In this document: positions 1 through 7,390 of the stretch, piece by piece | Numbering within the stretch: position 1 is the stretch's first letter | Layout: every line of letters begins with the position of its first letter | NCBI GenBank assembly: GCA_963702525.1 | Contig: CAVPCY010000028.1 | Coordinates: 1 to 31,689 of the forward strand | Length of the DNA stretch: 31,689 nucleotides | Direction: 5' to 3' | Origin: CAVPCY01 sp963702525 | Lineage (GTDB): Bacteria; Actinomycetota; Coriobacteriia; Anaerosomatales; PHET01 | Made by a program: the position numbers and the translations under genes | The notes under the pieces: generated by a model | What the model was told of the DNA's origin: nothing | The model's database searches: none | What the model saw: only the letters and a program-made list of their open reading frames with translations

Positions 1-89
1 GCGGCCGAAGCACGCCCGACCTGACCGCTGCCTACGTAGAAGTGATTTCCCCTGTGGGCGCGCGGGCAACCCCTGCGGCGCGCACTTGA

Positions 90-105
90 TACTCCCCGAG
101 GAGTA
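90..105. promoter_or_regulatory. NarL-type 7-2-7 palindromic operator upstream of the kinase gene
   Basis: The sequence TACTCCCCGAGGAGTA is an inverted repeat. Read as 7-2-7, its half sites are TACTCCC and, on the other strand, TACTCCT. These match the known NarL heptamer consensus TACYYMT at 6 of 7 and 7 of 7 positions. A near copy lies at 2135-2150 before the efflux operon. Its centre is about 67 bp before the predicted start of transcription at 165. I infer binding by the response regulator encoded at 1415-2095; this is untested. Confidence 0.55.
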
Positions 106-107
106 CG

Positions 108-137
108 CCCGACGCTCCCGTAGGTCCATGCGTCGGG
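108..137. repeat. 8-bp inverted repeat (CCCGACGC/GCGTCGGG) in the kinase promoter region
   Basis: Perfect arms CCCGACGC (108-115) and GCGTCGGG (130-137) are separated by 14 bases, so equivalent positions in the two arms are about two helical turns apart. The repeat lies between the NarL-like palindrome and the -10-like box at 152. It may be a second operator or part of the promoter architecture. It has no T-tract, so a terminator is less likely. Confidence 0.35.
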
Positions 138-151
138 CCCGTCAAAGGGCG

Positions 152-157
152 TACTAT
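152..157 (+). promoter_or_regulatory. -10 box TACTAT of a likely leaderless promoter
   Basis: TACTAT fits the TAnnnT form of a housekeeping -10 box and ends 7 bases before the GTG start at 165. Transcription would therefore begin at or next to the start codon. No Shine-Dalgarno sequence is visible before this GTG, and no good -35 box is seen about 17 bases upstream, as expected for an activator-dependent promoter. Leaderless mRNAs of this layout are common in Actinomycetota. Confidence 0.45.
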
Positions 158-164
158 CGGCAGC

Positions 165-1418
165 GTGAAGCTGAGGAGCGACATCGTGCTTGACCGCCAA
201 GAGACGCTGCGGGACTGGGCGCTCGCGACAGGGCTCGCGTTGTTCGGATGGGCGCAGCTGGCGCTGGTCCCGATGCTGATGATGGGTCCTGGCCCGGGGG
301 GCGTCGGCGGGCCTCAAGCTCCTGGCCCTGGGGGCCTTGCGACCAGGGTGCCGTTCCTAGCGTTTGAACTTGCGGCACCAACTGTGATGGCATATCTACT
401 GGTGGCGCTGGCCTCTTTGCCCCTTGGCTGGAGGCGCCGCTTCCCGATTCCCGTGCTCGCGGCCACCGTGCTGTTTGCGAGTATCTTCGACCTCACCCGC
501 CAGCCCCCGGTGCTGGTCATTCTCGGCCCGCTGATCGCGCTCTACACGGTGGGCACGCTGCTCGAGCGCAAGACGCTCGTGCGGACCGCGCTGAGCACCA
601 TCGTATTCGCGCTCGTTGTCTCTTTGCCTGGACAGCCGGCGACCCGCCTGCTCGCCGAGGGCGTCCGCGTGACCGCGATGTTCGCGTTCGCGGCGGCGCT
701 GGGGGATGCGACTCGAAACCGCCGGGCGTACGTCGCCGAGGTCGAGGAGCGCGCCGTACAGGCCGAGCGAACGCGCGACGAAGAGGCGCGGCGCCGGGTC
801 GAGGAGGAGCGGTTGCGCATCGCTCGCGAGTTGCACGATGTGACCGCTCACTCGCTTTCGATCATCGCGGTCCAGGCCGGTGCGGCCCAGCGTGTGGTCG
901 ACAGCGATCCCACGGCGGCGAAGCAGGCGCTCGAGACTATTCGAACGACGAGCAAGTCCTCACTCGACGAGCTGCGGGCCATTCTCGGCGTTCTGCGAGG
1001 CGGCGACGAAGGACCGCCGCTCGCTCCAGCGGGCAGCATCGCTCGTATCAGCGAGCTTGCCGCTACGGTTGAGAGCGCGGGCGTGCACGTCGAGGTTGAG
1101 ACGAACGGTGTGGACAGCCTGCCTGCATATGCGGATGTCTCGGCGTACCGCATCATCCAAGAGGCGCTTACAAACGTGGTCCGTCATGCCGGGGCGACGG
1201 AGGCGACGGTGTCGTTGCAGGTAGACGGTGAGCTGCTCACTGTCGAGGTGGCCGACGACGGGACGATGACCGATGCAGCAGACGCCACCGAGGGTCACGG
1301 CATCACAGGTATGCGGGAGCGAGTCTCGGCGCTGGGCGGGGAGTTCTCGGCTGGCCCTGTCAGTAGTGGAGGTTTCAAGGTGAGTGCTCGCATTCCGCTG
1401 GTTGGGGGTGGCGCGTGA
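165..1418 (+). CDS. Membrane sensor histidine kinase, DesK/NarL type (HisKA_3)
   Basis: This is the sensor kinase of a two-component system; it should autophosphorylate on histidine and pass phosphate to the regulator encoded next. The 417-residue protein has an N-terminal membrane region (roughly residues 15-185) with about five hydrophobic segments and a Gly/Pro-rich loop near 41-58. A charged coiled-coil linker follows, then the HisKA_3 dimerisation box with RELHDVTAHSLS, whose phospho-accepting His is about residue 224. The HATPase_c domain shows the N-box (IIQEALTNVVRHAG), a D-box (VADDGT) and a GHGITGMRERV glycine loop. The GTG start is favoured by the TACTAT box 7 bases upstream. The stop overlaps the regulator start by 4 bp (GTGA), so the two are translationally coupled. 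The signal sensed is unknown. The adjacent MacAB-like genes suggest control of efflux or an envelope-stress response. Confidence 0.9.
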   Translation: MKLRSDIVLDRQETLRDWALATGLALFGWAQLALVPMLMMGPGPGGVGGPQAPGPGGLATRVPFLAFELAAPTVMAYLLVALASLPLGWRRRFPIPVLAATVLFASIFDLTRQPPVLVILGPLIALYTVGTLLERKTLVRTALSTIVFALVVSLPGQPATRLLAEGVRVTAMFAFAAALGDATRNRRAYVAEVEERAVQAERTRDEEARRRVEEERLRIARELHDVTAHSLSIIAVQAGAAQRVVDSDPTAAKQALETIRTTSKSSLDELRAILGVLRGGDEGPPLAPAGSIARISELAATVESAGVHVEVETNGVDSLPAYADVSAYRIIQEALTNVVRHAGATEATVSLQVDGELLTVEVADDGTMTDAADATEGHGITGMRERVSALGGEFSAGPVSSGGFKVSARIPLVGGGA

Positions 1419-2095
1419 GCGAATCGACTCGGATCCGGGTGCTCATCGCCGACGACCAGTCGCTCGTGCGTAGCGGGCTGCGCATGCTGGTCGACTCCGC
1501 GGACGATCTCGAGGTCGTTGGCGAGGCCGGGGACGGACTCAAGGCGGTGGCGCAGGCTCACGAACTGGATCCCGATGTGGTGTTGATGGACATCCGCATG
1601 CCCGGGATGGACGGCATCGAGGCCACGCGCGCGATCGTCGAGGACCCCGCCACGGCAGGCGTGCGCGTCCTCGTCCTCACCACCTTCGATCTCGACGAGT
1701 ACGTGTTCCGTGCGCTACGCGCAGGCGCCAGCGGATTCCTGCTCAAGGACACCTTCCCTGACGACCTGCTCGACGGCATCCGTGTCGTGGCGAGAGGCGA
1801 CGCGCTTCTGGCCCCCAGCGTGACTCGTCGCCTCGTGGCGGAGTTCGCAAGGCGCCCTGCCGCTGCGGAAACGGACCGGGCCGCTCTTGAGCAGCTGACT
1901 GAGCGCGAGCGTGAGGTGCTGACGCTGGTTGGTCGTGGGCTCTCCAACGCCGAGATCGGCGCGACGCTCTACATCAGTCCGACGACCGCGAAGACGCACG
2001 TGAGCCACATCATGCTCAAGCTCGGCGCGCGTGATCGCGCGCAGCTGGTGGTGACCGCCTACGAATCCGGCCTGGTGACGCCTGGTTCCTCGTAG
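1415..2095 (+). CDS. NarL/FixJ-family response regulator (REC + LuxR HTH)
   Basis: This is a DNA-binding response regulator of 226 residues. The receiver domain (about 6-125) has the acidic pair D13-D14, the phospho-acceptor D59 in VVLMDIRMPG, the conserved Thr in VLVLTTFD and the Lys in GFLLKD. The C-terminal LuxR helix-turn-helix (about 155-220) has LTEREREVLTLVGRGLSNAE and the recognition part TTAKTHVSHIMLKLGARDR. Its GTG start overlaps the kinase stop in a GTGA junction. The nearby palindromes at 90-105 and 2135-2150 fit the NarL inverted-heptamer site, so I infer that it controls its own operon and the following efflux genes. The target assignment is inference; the family assignment is firm. 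Confidence 0.93.
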   Translation: MSESTRIRVLIADDQSLVRSGLRMLVDSADDLEVVGEAGDGLKAVAQAHELDPDVVLMDIRMPGMDGIEATRAIVEDPATAGVRVLVLTTFDLDEYVFRALRAGASGFLLKDTFPDDLLDGIRVVARGDALLAPSVTRRLVAEFARRPAAAETDRAALEQLTEREREVLTLVGRGLSNAEIGATLYISPTTAKTHVSHIMLKLGARDRAQLVVTAYESGLVTPGSS

Positions 2096-2134
2096 GATTC
2101 GCCGACATGTCGCCCCGAGCTGCGCTTCGCCGCG

Positions 2135-2150
2135 TACTCCCCGCAGAGTA
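2135..2150. promoter_or_regulatory. Second NarL-type palindrome, upstream of the efflux operon
   Basis: TACTCCCCGCAGAGTA matches the element at 90-105 at 14 of 16 positions and keeps the outer TACTC...GAGTA arms. The right heptamer fits the NarL consensus less well (5 of 7). It lies in the 200-bp gap between the response regulator and the adaptor gene. A weak -10-like TAGGGT at 2205-2210 would place the palindrome centre roughly 74 bp before transcription starts, similar to the first site. Confidence 0.5.
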
Positions 2151-2295
2151 GCCACGAGCCCGAAGTCACTCCCACAGGCCGACGCGACGCAAGACAGCCG
2201 CGCGTAGGGTTCTTCTCGGAAGTGAGCGACCTACCGAGGAGGAACCATGCCCGTCCCGACCCTGGCGCGCGCGAGCCGAGTGCGCCGGTGGCACG

Positions 2296-3687
2296 ATGAG
2301 CGCCGTCGCGCCGCTCGCGGCCCAACGCAAGCGCCGCGCGCGATGGGCGATCGCCATCGTAGTCGTGGTCGTGATCGCCGCGATCGCCGCAGTGGTGCCC
2401 GTGATCCTCAAGGCGACCAAGGACACAACGACAGCACCGGCCACCGTCTCCGTCGAGACACGCACCATCACGCAGGTGGTCTCGGGTTCAGGCAGCACGG
2501 TGGCCGCGGAGTCAGTGAGCGTGAACCCCGAGGTCAGCGGGACCGTTACAAAGCTCTACGTGAGTCTGGGTGACACGGTGCAGGAGGGCGACAAGCTGTA
2601 CCGCATCTCGGATTCGGACGCGCAGGAGGCACTGCTCCGGGCCAAGAGCTCGCTACTTCAGTCTCGCCAGTCCAAGCTGCAGGCGCAGCAGTCCCTGAGC
2701 CAGGCGAACAACCAGCTATACGCCGCCAAGACCCAGAAGATAGAGGCGCAGCAGAAGCTCGATCGCCTGGAGAGCCAGCCCGCGACGTCGGCCGCCGCGC
2801 AAGACGCTGTCGAGATCGCGAAGCGCCAACTGACGAGCGCGAAGAAGGGCGTCACAGCCGCCAGCAAGGGCGTGGACTCGGCTGAGGCAGGCGTGAGCGC
2901 CGCCAACGCCAACTACGCCGAAGCACAGAATACCTACGATGAAGCCGCGGCCGACTTGGGCAACACCGTCGTGACCGCCCCCATCGACGGCACGGTCACC
3001 TCGTTGCCGCTGTCCAAGGGCGACTACGTGGCGGCCAGCTCTTCGGGGTCGTCCAGCTCGAGTTCGGGCGGGTCGTCGGGAGGCGCATCGGGGGCGTCGT
3101 CGGCCGGCGGCTCCTCGGCATCTTCGACGAGCTCGTCGGGCAGCTCGGTGGTGATCGCGGATCTCACCAACCTGGAAGTGACGGTTGCGGTGAGCGAGGT
3201 CGACGTGTCGAATCTGGCGGTGGGCATGGAGTCCACGACCACGATCGACGCGCTGTCCGGCGAGACGTTTCCGGGCACCGTCAAATCGATTGCGCCCAAC
3301 GGCACGAACTCCTCGGGCGTCGTGAACTACAGCGTCGAGGTGGCGCTCAACGAAGGCGACGAGCGCCTGCGCCCGGACATGACGGCGACGACAGACATCG
3401 TCACCAACGTGGCCGAGGCCGCCGTGGTCGTGCCCAACTCCGCAATCAAGTCCGACGGCGCCACCAAGTACGTCTTGGTCTCAGTCAACGGCGGTGCCGG
3501 CACGAGGCGCACGGTCAAGATCGGCATCAGCGACGACACGTACACGCAGGTCGTGACCGGCGTGCAGCAGGGCGAGCGCGTTCTCACGGCGAGCGCGAGC
3601 AGCTCGGCAACTTCGAACGACCGCGGCGGCTTTGGCGGCGGAATGATGGGCGGGCCTCCGGGCGGGGGCCGGCCGGGCGGAAACTGA
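2296..3687 (+). CDS. MacA-like periplasmic adaptor (membrane fusion protein, HlyD/RND-adaptor family)
   Basis: This is the adaptor of a tripartite-like ABC efflux system, membrane anchored with most of the protein outside. In the 463 residues, a transmembrane helix spans about 17-38. The first lipoyl half has VSGTVTKLYVSLGDTVQEGD, followed by a long Ala/Gln/Lys-rich coiled-coil hairpin (about 105-220) and the second lipoyl half TAPIDGTVTSLPLSKGDYV. A low-complexity Ser/Gly insert (about 248-285) precedes the beta-barrel and membrane-proximal domains, and the tail is Gly/Pro-rich. The stop shares one base with the next start (TGATG). The start is uncertain. ATG 2296 has no clear ribosome site, whereas a strong GAGGAGG (2236-2242) sits 4 bases before an ATG at 2247 that is out of frame with the main protein, so a base error near 2250-2295 is possible. 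Confidence 0.85.
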   Translation: MSAVAPLAAQRKRRARWAIAIVVVVVIAAIAAVVPVILKATKDTTTAPATVSVETRTITQVVSGSGSTVAAESVSVNPEVSGTVTKLYVSLGDTVQEGDKLYRISDSDAQEALLRAKSSLLQSRQSKLQAQQSLSQANNQLYAAKTQKIEAQQKLDRLESQPATSAAAQDAVEIAKRQLTSAKKGVTAASKGVDSAEAGVSAANANYAEAQNTYDEAAADLGNTVVTAPIDGTVTSLPLSKGDYVAASSSGSSSSSSGGSSGGASGASSAGGSSASSTSSSGSSVVIADLTNLEVTVAVSEVDVSNLAVGMESTTTIDALSGETFPGTVKSIAPNGTNSSGVVNYSVEVALNEGDERLRPDMTATTDIVTNVAEAAVVVPNSAIKSDGATKYVLVSVNGGAGTRRTVKIGISDDTYTQVVTGVQQGERVLTASASSSATSNDRGGFGGGMMGGPPGGGRPGGN

Positions 3688-4497
3688 TGGGCGCCTCCGA
3701 GGTCATGATCGCGGGCACCGGCCAGCAATGCCCTCCCAGTGGCAGTGCGGTCATCGAAGTCTGCAACGTGGTCAAGACCTACGTTAACGGCGACACCTAC
3801 ACTCCCGCGCTGCGCGGAGTCTCACTCCATGTGGAGGAGGGCGAGTTCCTGGCGATCATGGGGCCGTCAGGTTCGGGCAAGTCGACGCTGATGAACGTCC
3901 TCGGCCTACTGGATACGGCCGACTGCCGGCACCTACCACATCCGTGGAGCCGACGTCTCGAAGCTCGAGGAGATCGAGCTCGCCGAGGTGCGCGCCCGCG
4001 AGATCGGGTTCGTCTTCCAATCGTTCAACTTGCTGCCCCGGGCAAGCGCCGAGCGCAACGTGGTGCTGCCCTTGATCTATACGCGGGTTCCGGTCCACGA
4101 ACGCCAGGCCCGGGTCGAGGCGGCACTGCGCGCAGCCGACCTGGAGGAGTCGCTATGGGGCAAGGCCCCCAACCAGATGTCGGGCGGCCAGATGCAGCGC
4201 GTCGCGATCGCGCGCTCGCTGGTCAACAACCCGGCACTCATACTGGCCGACGAGCCGACCGGCAACCTCGATACGAAGACGGGCGCTTTCATCCTCCAGA
4301 CGTTCGAGCGCCTGCGCGACGAGGGTCGCACGATCGTGCTCATCACCCACGAGCCCGAAGTCGCCGAGCACGCCGATCGCACCATCCACATCCGAGACGG
4401 TCTCATCACCGACGCTGAGACCGCCTACGCGACAGACGAGCAGCTCGCAGCCCTTGCTGCCGAGTCGACACCGTCTGGAGCGGGTGATGCGTCGTGA
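3687..4497 (+). CDS. MacB/LolD-type ABC transporter ATPase (frame disrupted near 3925)
   Basis: This is the ATP-hydrolysing subunit of the efflux ABC system. Reading from ATG 3687 gives Walker A GPSGSGKST and then LLDTAD. The frame is lost at 3921-3930 (GACTGCCGGC) and continues one base later with GTYHIRGADVSKLEE. The rest has the Q-loop FQSFNLLPR, signature MSGGQMQRVAIAR, Walker B LILADEPTGNLD and H-loop ITHE. Removing one extra base gives a 269-residue protein, a normal size for LolD/MacB ATPases. All motifs survive in the correct order, so I read this as a sequence error. The start overlaps the adaptor stop by 1 bp. The stop overlaps the possible permease starts, GTG 4494 by 4 bp or ATG 4497 by 1 bp, indicating one operon. 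Confidence 0.85.
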
Positions 4498-5718
4498 TGC
4501 TCCGAGACCTGCTCGCCGAGACATTCCTGTCGCTAACGACTCACAAGGCCCGCTCGTTTCTCACGGTCCTCGGCATCGTGATCGGCATCTCGTCGGTCAT
4601 AGTCATGGTGGCGATCGGCCAAGGGACCAAGACGTCGATCGAGTCACAGATCCAGTCCATCGGCTCGAACTTGCTCGATGATCTCACCGGGTGGAGAGTC
4701 GAGCCGCCAGATCGGTGGTGGCGGCGCGGGTGCCAACACAGACTCGCTCACGACCGAGGACGTCGAGGCACTGCGTGGCGTCCGTGACGTCGCGGCAGTG
4801 GCACCCGTCATCTCCGGGCAGTACCAGGTGTCCGCTGAAGCGAGCAACACCAACGTCTCTGTCACCGGCACAAGCGCGGACTACCTCACGGTGCGCAACA
4901 TCGAGATGAAGTCGGGCGCCTGGTTCACCAAGGAGCAGGATTCCACCGGCGCCCGAGTCGCCGTCTTGGGCCCCACGACGGCCGAGACGCTCTTCGGATC
5001 GCAGGTGGGCGCGCTGGGGCAGCGCATGCGCATCTCCGGCCAACCCTTCACCGTCATAGGCGTCACGACCTCGAAGGGCGGCTCCGGTTTCGACAATGCC
5101 GACGAGGCGGTCTACATACCGCTGCAGGCGATGCGCCGGAATCTCTCGGGCCTCGCGTCGGGGATCTCGATGGTCTACCTCACCGCAGCCACGCAGGAAT
5201 CGATGACCCAGGTCCAGGCCGACACGACAGACCTGCTACTGAGCCGACACCGCATCAGCGATGCGGTGGACGCGGACTTCCAGGTGCAGTCCCAGCAGAG
5301 CCTCGCCGACACGGTGTCCACCATCACCAATACGCTCACGTTGCTGCTTGGCGCTATCGCCGGCATCTCGCTGTTGGTCGGCGGTATCGGGATCATGAAC
5401 ATGATGCTCACCTCGGTCACCGAGCGCATCCGCGAGATCGGGCTGCGCAAGGCGGTTGGTGCCACCGCTGGCGACGTCACGCTGCAGTTCCTCACAGAGG
5501 CGGTCGCGCTCACTCTCATCGGAGGCGTGATCGGCATTGCGCTGGGGTGGGGCGTCTCGGCAGCAATCAGCGCGTTCTCTTCGTTGACGACCACGGTTTC
5601 GCCCATATCGGTCGTGCTCGCGGCGGGCGTGTCTACCGTCATCGGGCTGGTGTTCGGCTTCTATCCAGCGCGCCGCGCGGCCAAGCTCGATCCCATTGAG
5701 TCACTGCGCTATCAGTAG
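4497..5718 (+). CDS. MacB-type FtsX-domain ABC permease (frame disrupted near 4677)
   Basis: This is the membrane subunit of the efflux system. The N-terminus (ARSFLTVLGIVIGISSVI) is the first transmembrane helix, followed by SIGSNLL. The frame then shifts by one inserted base at about 4677. Continuing one base later gives MISPGGESSRQIGGGG and the large extracytoplasmic MacB_PCD domain, then three helices of the FtsX domain (from about 5330) with the typical IGIMNMMLTSVTERIREIGLRKAVGA and FYPARRAAKLDPIESLRYQ ending. Corrected length is about 406 residues, normal for stand-alone MacB/YknZ-like permeases. ATG 4497 is preferred; GTG 4494 is an alternative. Such systems export macrolides, peptides or lipoproteins; the substrate here is unknown. 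Confidence 0.87.
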
Positions 5719-5740
5719 CGCGCCGTGAAAGGAGTGTGTG

Positions 5741-6181
5741 ATGGAACAAGGAGTACCCCAGGGATTCCCACAAGGTGGACCTCCGGGAGGATTCCCTGGA
5801 GGGCGGCCGCCGGGCGGCCGTCCGGGTGGTCTGCGCATGCTGATGTTCGCCGGACCGGCGGCATGGATCATCTTGGCGGCTACGCTGTTGGTTCTCGGTA
5901 TCGCGTTCTACCAGATCTACAAGAAGGCGGGCTTCAACGGACTGCTTGGTCTGCTCATGTTCATCCCGCTCGTCAATCTCGGGATGCTGCTGTGGTTCGC
6001 GTTCACCGAGTGGCCGATCTTCAAGAAGATGCGCGAGTTGCAGGCGCTGGCGAGCATGCGGGCAGATGGCGTCATCGCGGCCCCCGCACCCGTCGCTGCT
6101 GCAGTAACCGCCCCTGCGCCGGTCGAGGTCCCCGCCGCCGAGGCAGGCGAGCCGCCTACTCCGGCTCCGCCGCGGGCCTAG
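5741..6181 (+). CDS. Small Pro/Gly-rich membrane protein, DUF5684-like
   Basis: This protein of about 146 residues has no sure function. The first 30 residues are Gly/Pro/Gln-rich (repeats of PQG, PGG and GGRPPGG). Two predicted transmembrane helices follow (AAWIILAATLLVLGIAFY and LLGLLMFIPLVNLGMLLWF) with a KKAGFNG loop between them, and then an Ala/Pro-rich cytoplasmic-looking tail. The helix-loop-helix pattern with KKAG and IPLVNL recalls DUF5684-type small membrane proteins. AAAGGAG (5728-5734) lies 6 bases before ATG 5741; GTG 5738 is possible. It follows the permease by 22 bp, so it is probably the last gene of the efflux operon. Its Gly/Pro-rich head resembles the Gly/Pro-rich tail of the adaptor. 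Confidence 0.75.
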   Translation: MEQGVPQGFPQGGPPGGFPGGRPPGGRPGGLRMLMFAGPAAWIILAATLLVLGIAFYQIYKKAGFNGLLGLLMFIPLVNLGMLLWFAFTEWPIFKKMRELQALASMRADGVIAAPAPVAAAVTAPAPVEVPAAEAGEPPTPAPPRA

Positions 6182-6253
6182 GCAGCAGGGTCTGCCGCGG
6201 CGGGGCCCCCGTGGCATCCCGTCGCGGTGTCGCATCGACGAGGGCGCACTTCG

Positions 6254-7390
6254 CTAGAAGCGCCGTACCTCTCGGTAGAGGGTGTCGCGCTGCACCGGCG
6301 TGTAGCCCGCGTCGCGGATCAGGCGAACCAGCTCCTCGCGCGCGAGCATGAACCGCGTTCCGGCCGCGGCGACCACGTTCTCCTCGATCATCGTCGAGCC
6401 CATGTCGTTGCTGCCGAACGCCAGCGCGACCTGGCCGACCTTGCCGCCCTGCGTGACCCAGCTCGCCTGGATGTTGCGGACGCTGTCGAGGAACAGCCGC
6501 GAGACGGCGAGCGTGCGCAGGTACTCCCAGCCGCTCGCGGCGCTCATCGGCTCGCCGACCGCCGCGCCCTCTCTCGGCGCGAGCTCGGTGTTGCCTGGCT
6601 GGAAGCTCCACGGGATGAAGGCGCGAAAGCCCACGTGCCCGGCGCGACCGCCTCGTCCTGCACCTCGCGGACGCGCTGCAGATGCTCGACCCGCTCGGCG
6701 AGGGTCTCGACCGAGCCGAACATCATCGTGGCGGTCGTGGAGATGTCGAGCCGCGTGCGCCTCGCGCATCACGTCGAGCCACTGGTCGCTCGTGGCCTTC
6801 TTGGGTGATACGTGACTGCGTACGCGGTCGACGAGGATCTCGGCGCCGCCGCCCGGCAGCGAGTCGAGTCCGGCGTCGCGCAGGCGCTCGAGCACCTCGC
6901 GCGTCGCTGATGCCCGAGAGCTTGGCGATGTGCACGATCTCGGGCGGGCCGAAGCCGTGCACGTGGATGCCGGGGTGGTCGGCCTTGATGTCGCGCAGCA
7001 TGCCCTCGTACCACTCGATGCCAAGATCGGGATGCATGCCGCCCTGCAGCAGGATCGCGGTGCCGTCGAGCGCGATCGTCTCGGCGACCTTCTCGGCAAG
7101 CTGCTCGCGGGTGAGCACGTAGGCGTCGGGCGCGCCGTCGCTGCGGTAGAAGGCGCAGAAGCGGCAGCCCGAGACGCAGACGTTGGTGTAGTTGACGTTG
7201 CGGTCGACGATGAAGGTGACGTCGTCGCCGGGCACGAGCCTGCGCGCATGGCGCTCGCCGCCGCGCCCAGGTCGAGCAGCCGCCCGTGCTCCAGCAGCCC
7301 GAGCGCGTCATCGGCGCTCAGGCGCGCCTCGCCCGCTGCGGCGGCGAACGCGAGATCGGCGGCTTGGCTCGGGGTTCTCGGCAGGCTCAC
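6254..7390 (-). CDS. mqnC: Cyclic dehypoxanthinyl futalosine synthase MqnC (frame disrupted four times)
   Basis: This radical-SAM enzyme of the futalosine menaquinone pathway cyclises dehypoxanthinyl futalosine. Diagnostic parts occur in order but in different frames: SADDALGLLEHGRLLDLG, then NVNYTNVCVSGCRFCAFYR with the CxxxCxxC cluster ligands and ILLQGGMHPDLGIEWYEGML, then RDAGLDSLPGGGAEILVDRV, then TATMMFGSVETLAERVEHL, and finally FRAFIPWSFQPGNTEL and the C-terminus. The changes lie near 7241 (base missing), 6902 (extra), 6752 (extra) and 6634 (missing). They sum to zero and give a normal 378 residues. The GTG start at 7390 overlaps the mqnA stop in a GTGA junction. The IPWSFQPGNT and QGGMHPDL wording separates it from MqnE. 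I think the disruptions are sequence errors; a decayed copy cannot be excluded. Confidence 0.85.
   Translation of the reverse strand: MSLPRTPSQAADLAFAAAAGEARLSADDALGLLEHGRLLDLGAAASAMRAGSCPATTSPSSSTATSTTPTSASRAAASAPSTAATARPTPTCSPASSLPRRSPRRSRSTAPRSCCRAACIPILASSGTRACCATSRPTTPASTCTASARPRSCTSPSSRASATREVLERLRDAGLDSLPGGGAEILVDRVRSHVSPKKATSDQWLDVMREAHAARHLHDRHDDVRLGRDPRRAGRASAARPRGAGRGGRAGHVGFRAFIPWSFQPGNTELAPREGAAVGEPMSAASGWEYLRTLAVSRLFLDSVRNIQASWVTQGGKVGQVALAFGSNDMGSTMIEENVVAAAGTRFMLAREELVRLIRDAGYTPVQRDTLYREVRRF

Noticed and set aside
1..89. Possible end of an upstream gene or terminator (GC-rich repeats near 57-85)
   Set aside because: No open frame with recognisable sequence; the GCGCGC repeats could pair, but only with a bulge and without a T-tract.
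2247..2573. A separate 108-residue gene with a strong ribosome site
   Set aside because: Its protein is Arg/His/Asp-rich and runs out of frame through the adaptor coding region. The ribosome site is more likely that of the adaptor with a base error.
3900..4700. Programmed frameshifting in the ATPase and permease genes
   Set aside because: No slippery heptamer with a downstream pseudoknot was seen at the shift points, and similar shifts occur in unrelated genes; sequence error is simpler.
6254..7390. mqnC as a true pseudogene
   Set aside because: All catalytic and binding motifs remain and indels sum to zero with no in-frame stop or missense loss at key residues. Still open until reads are checked.
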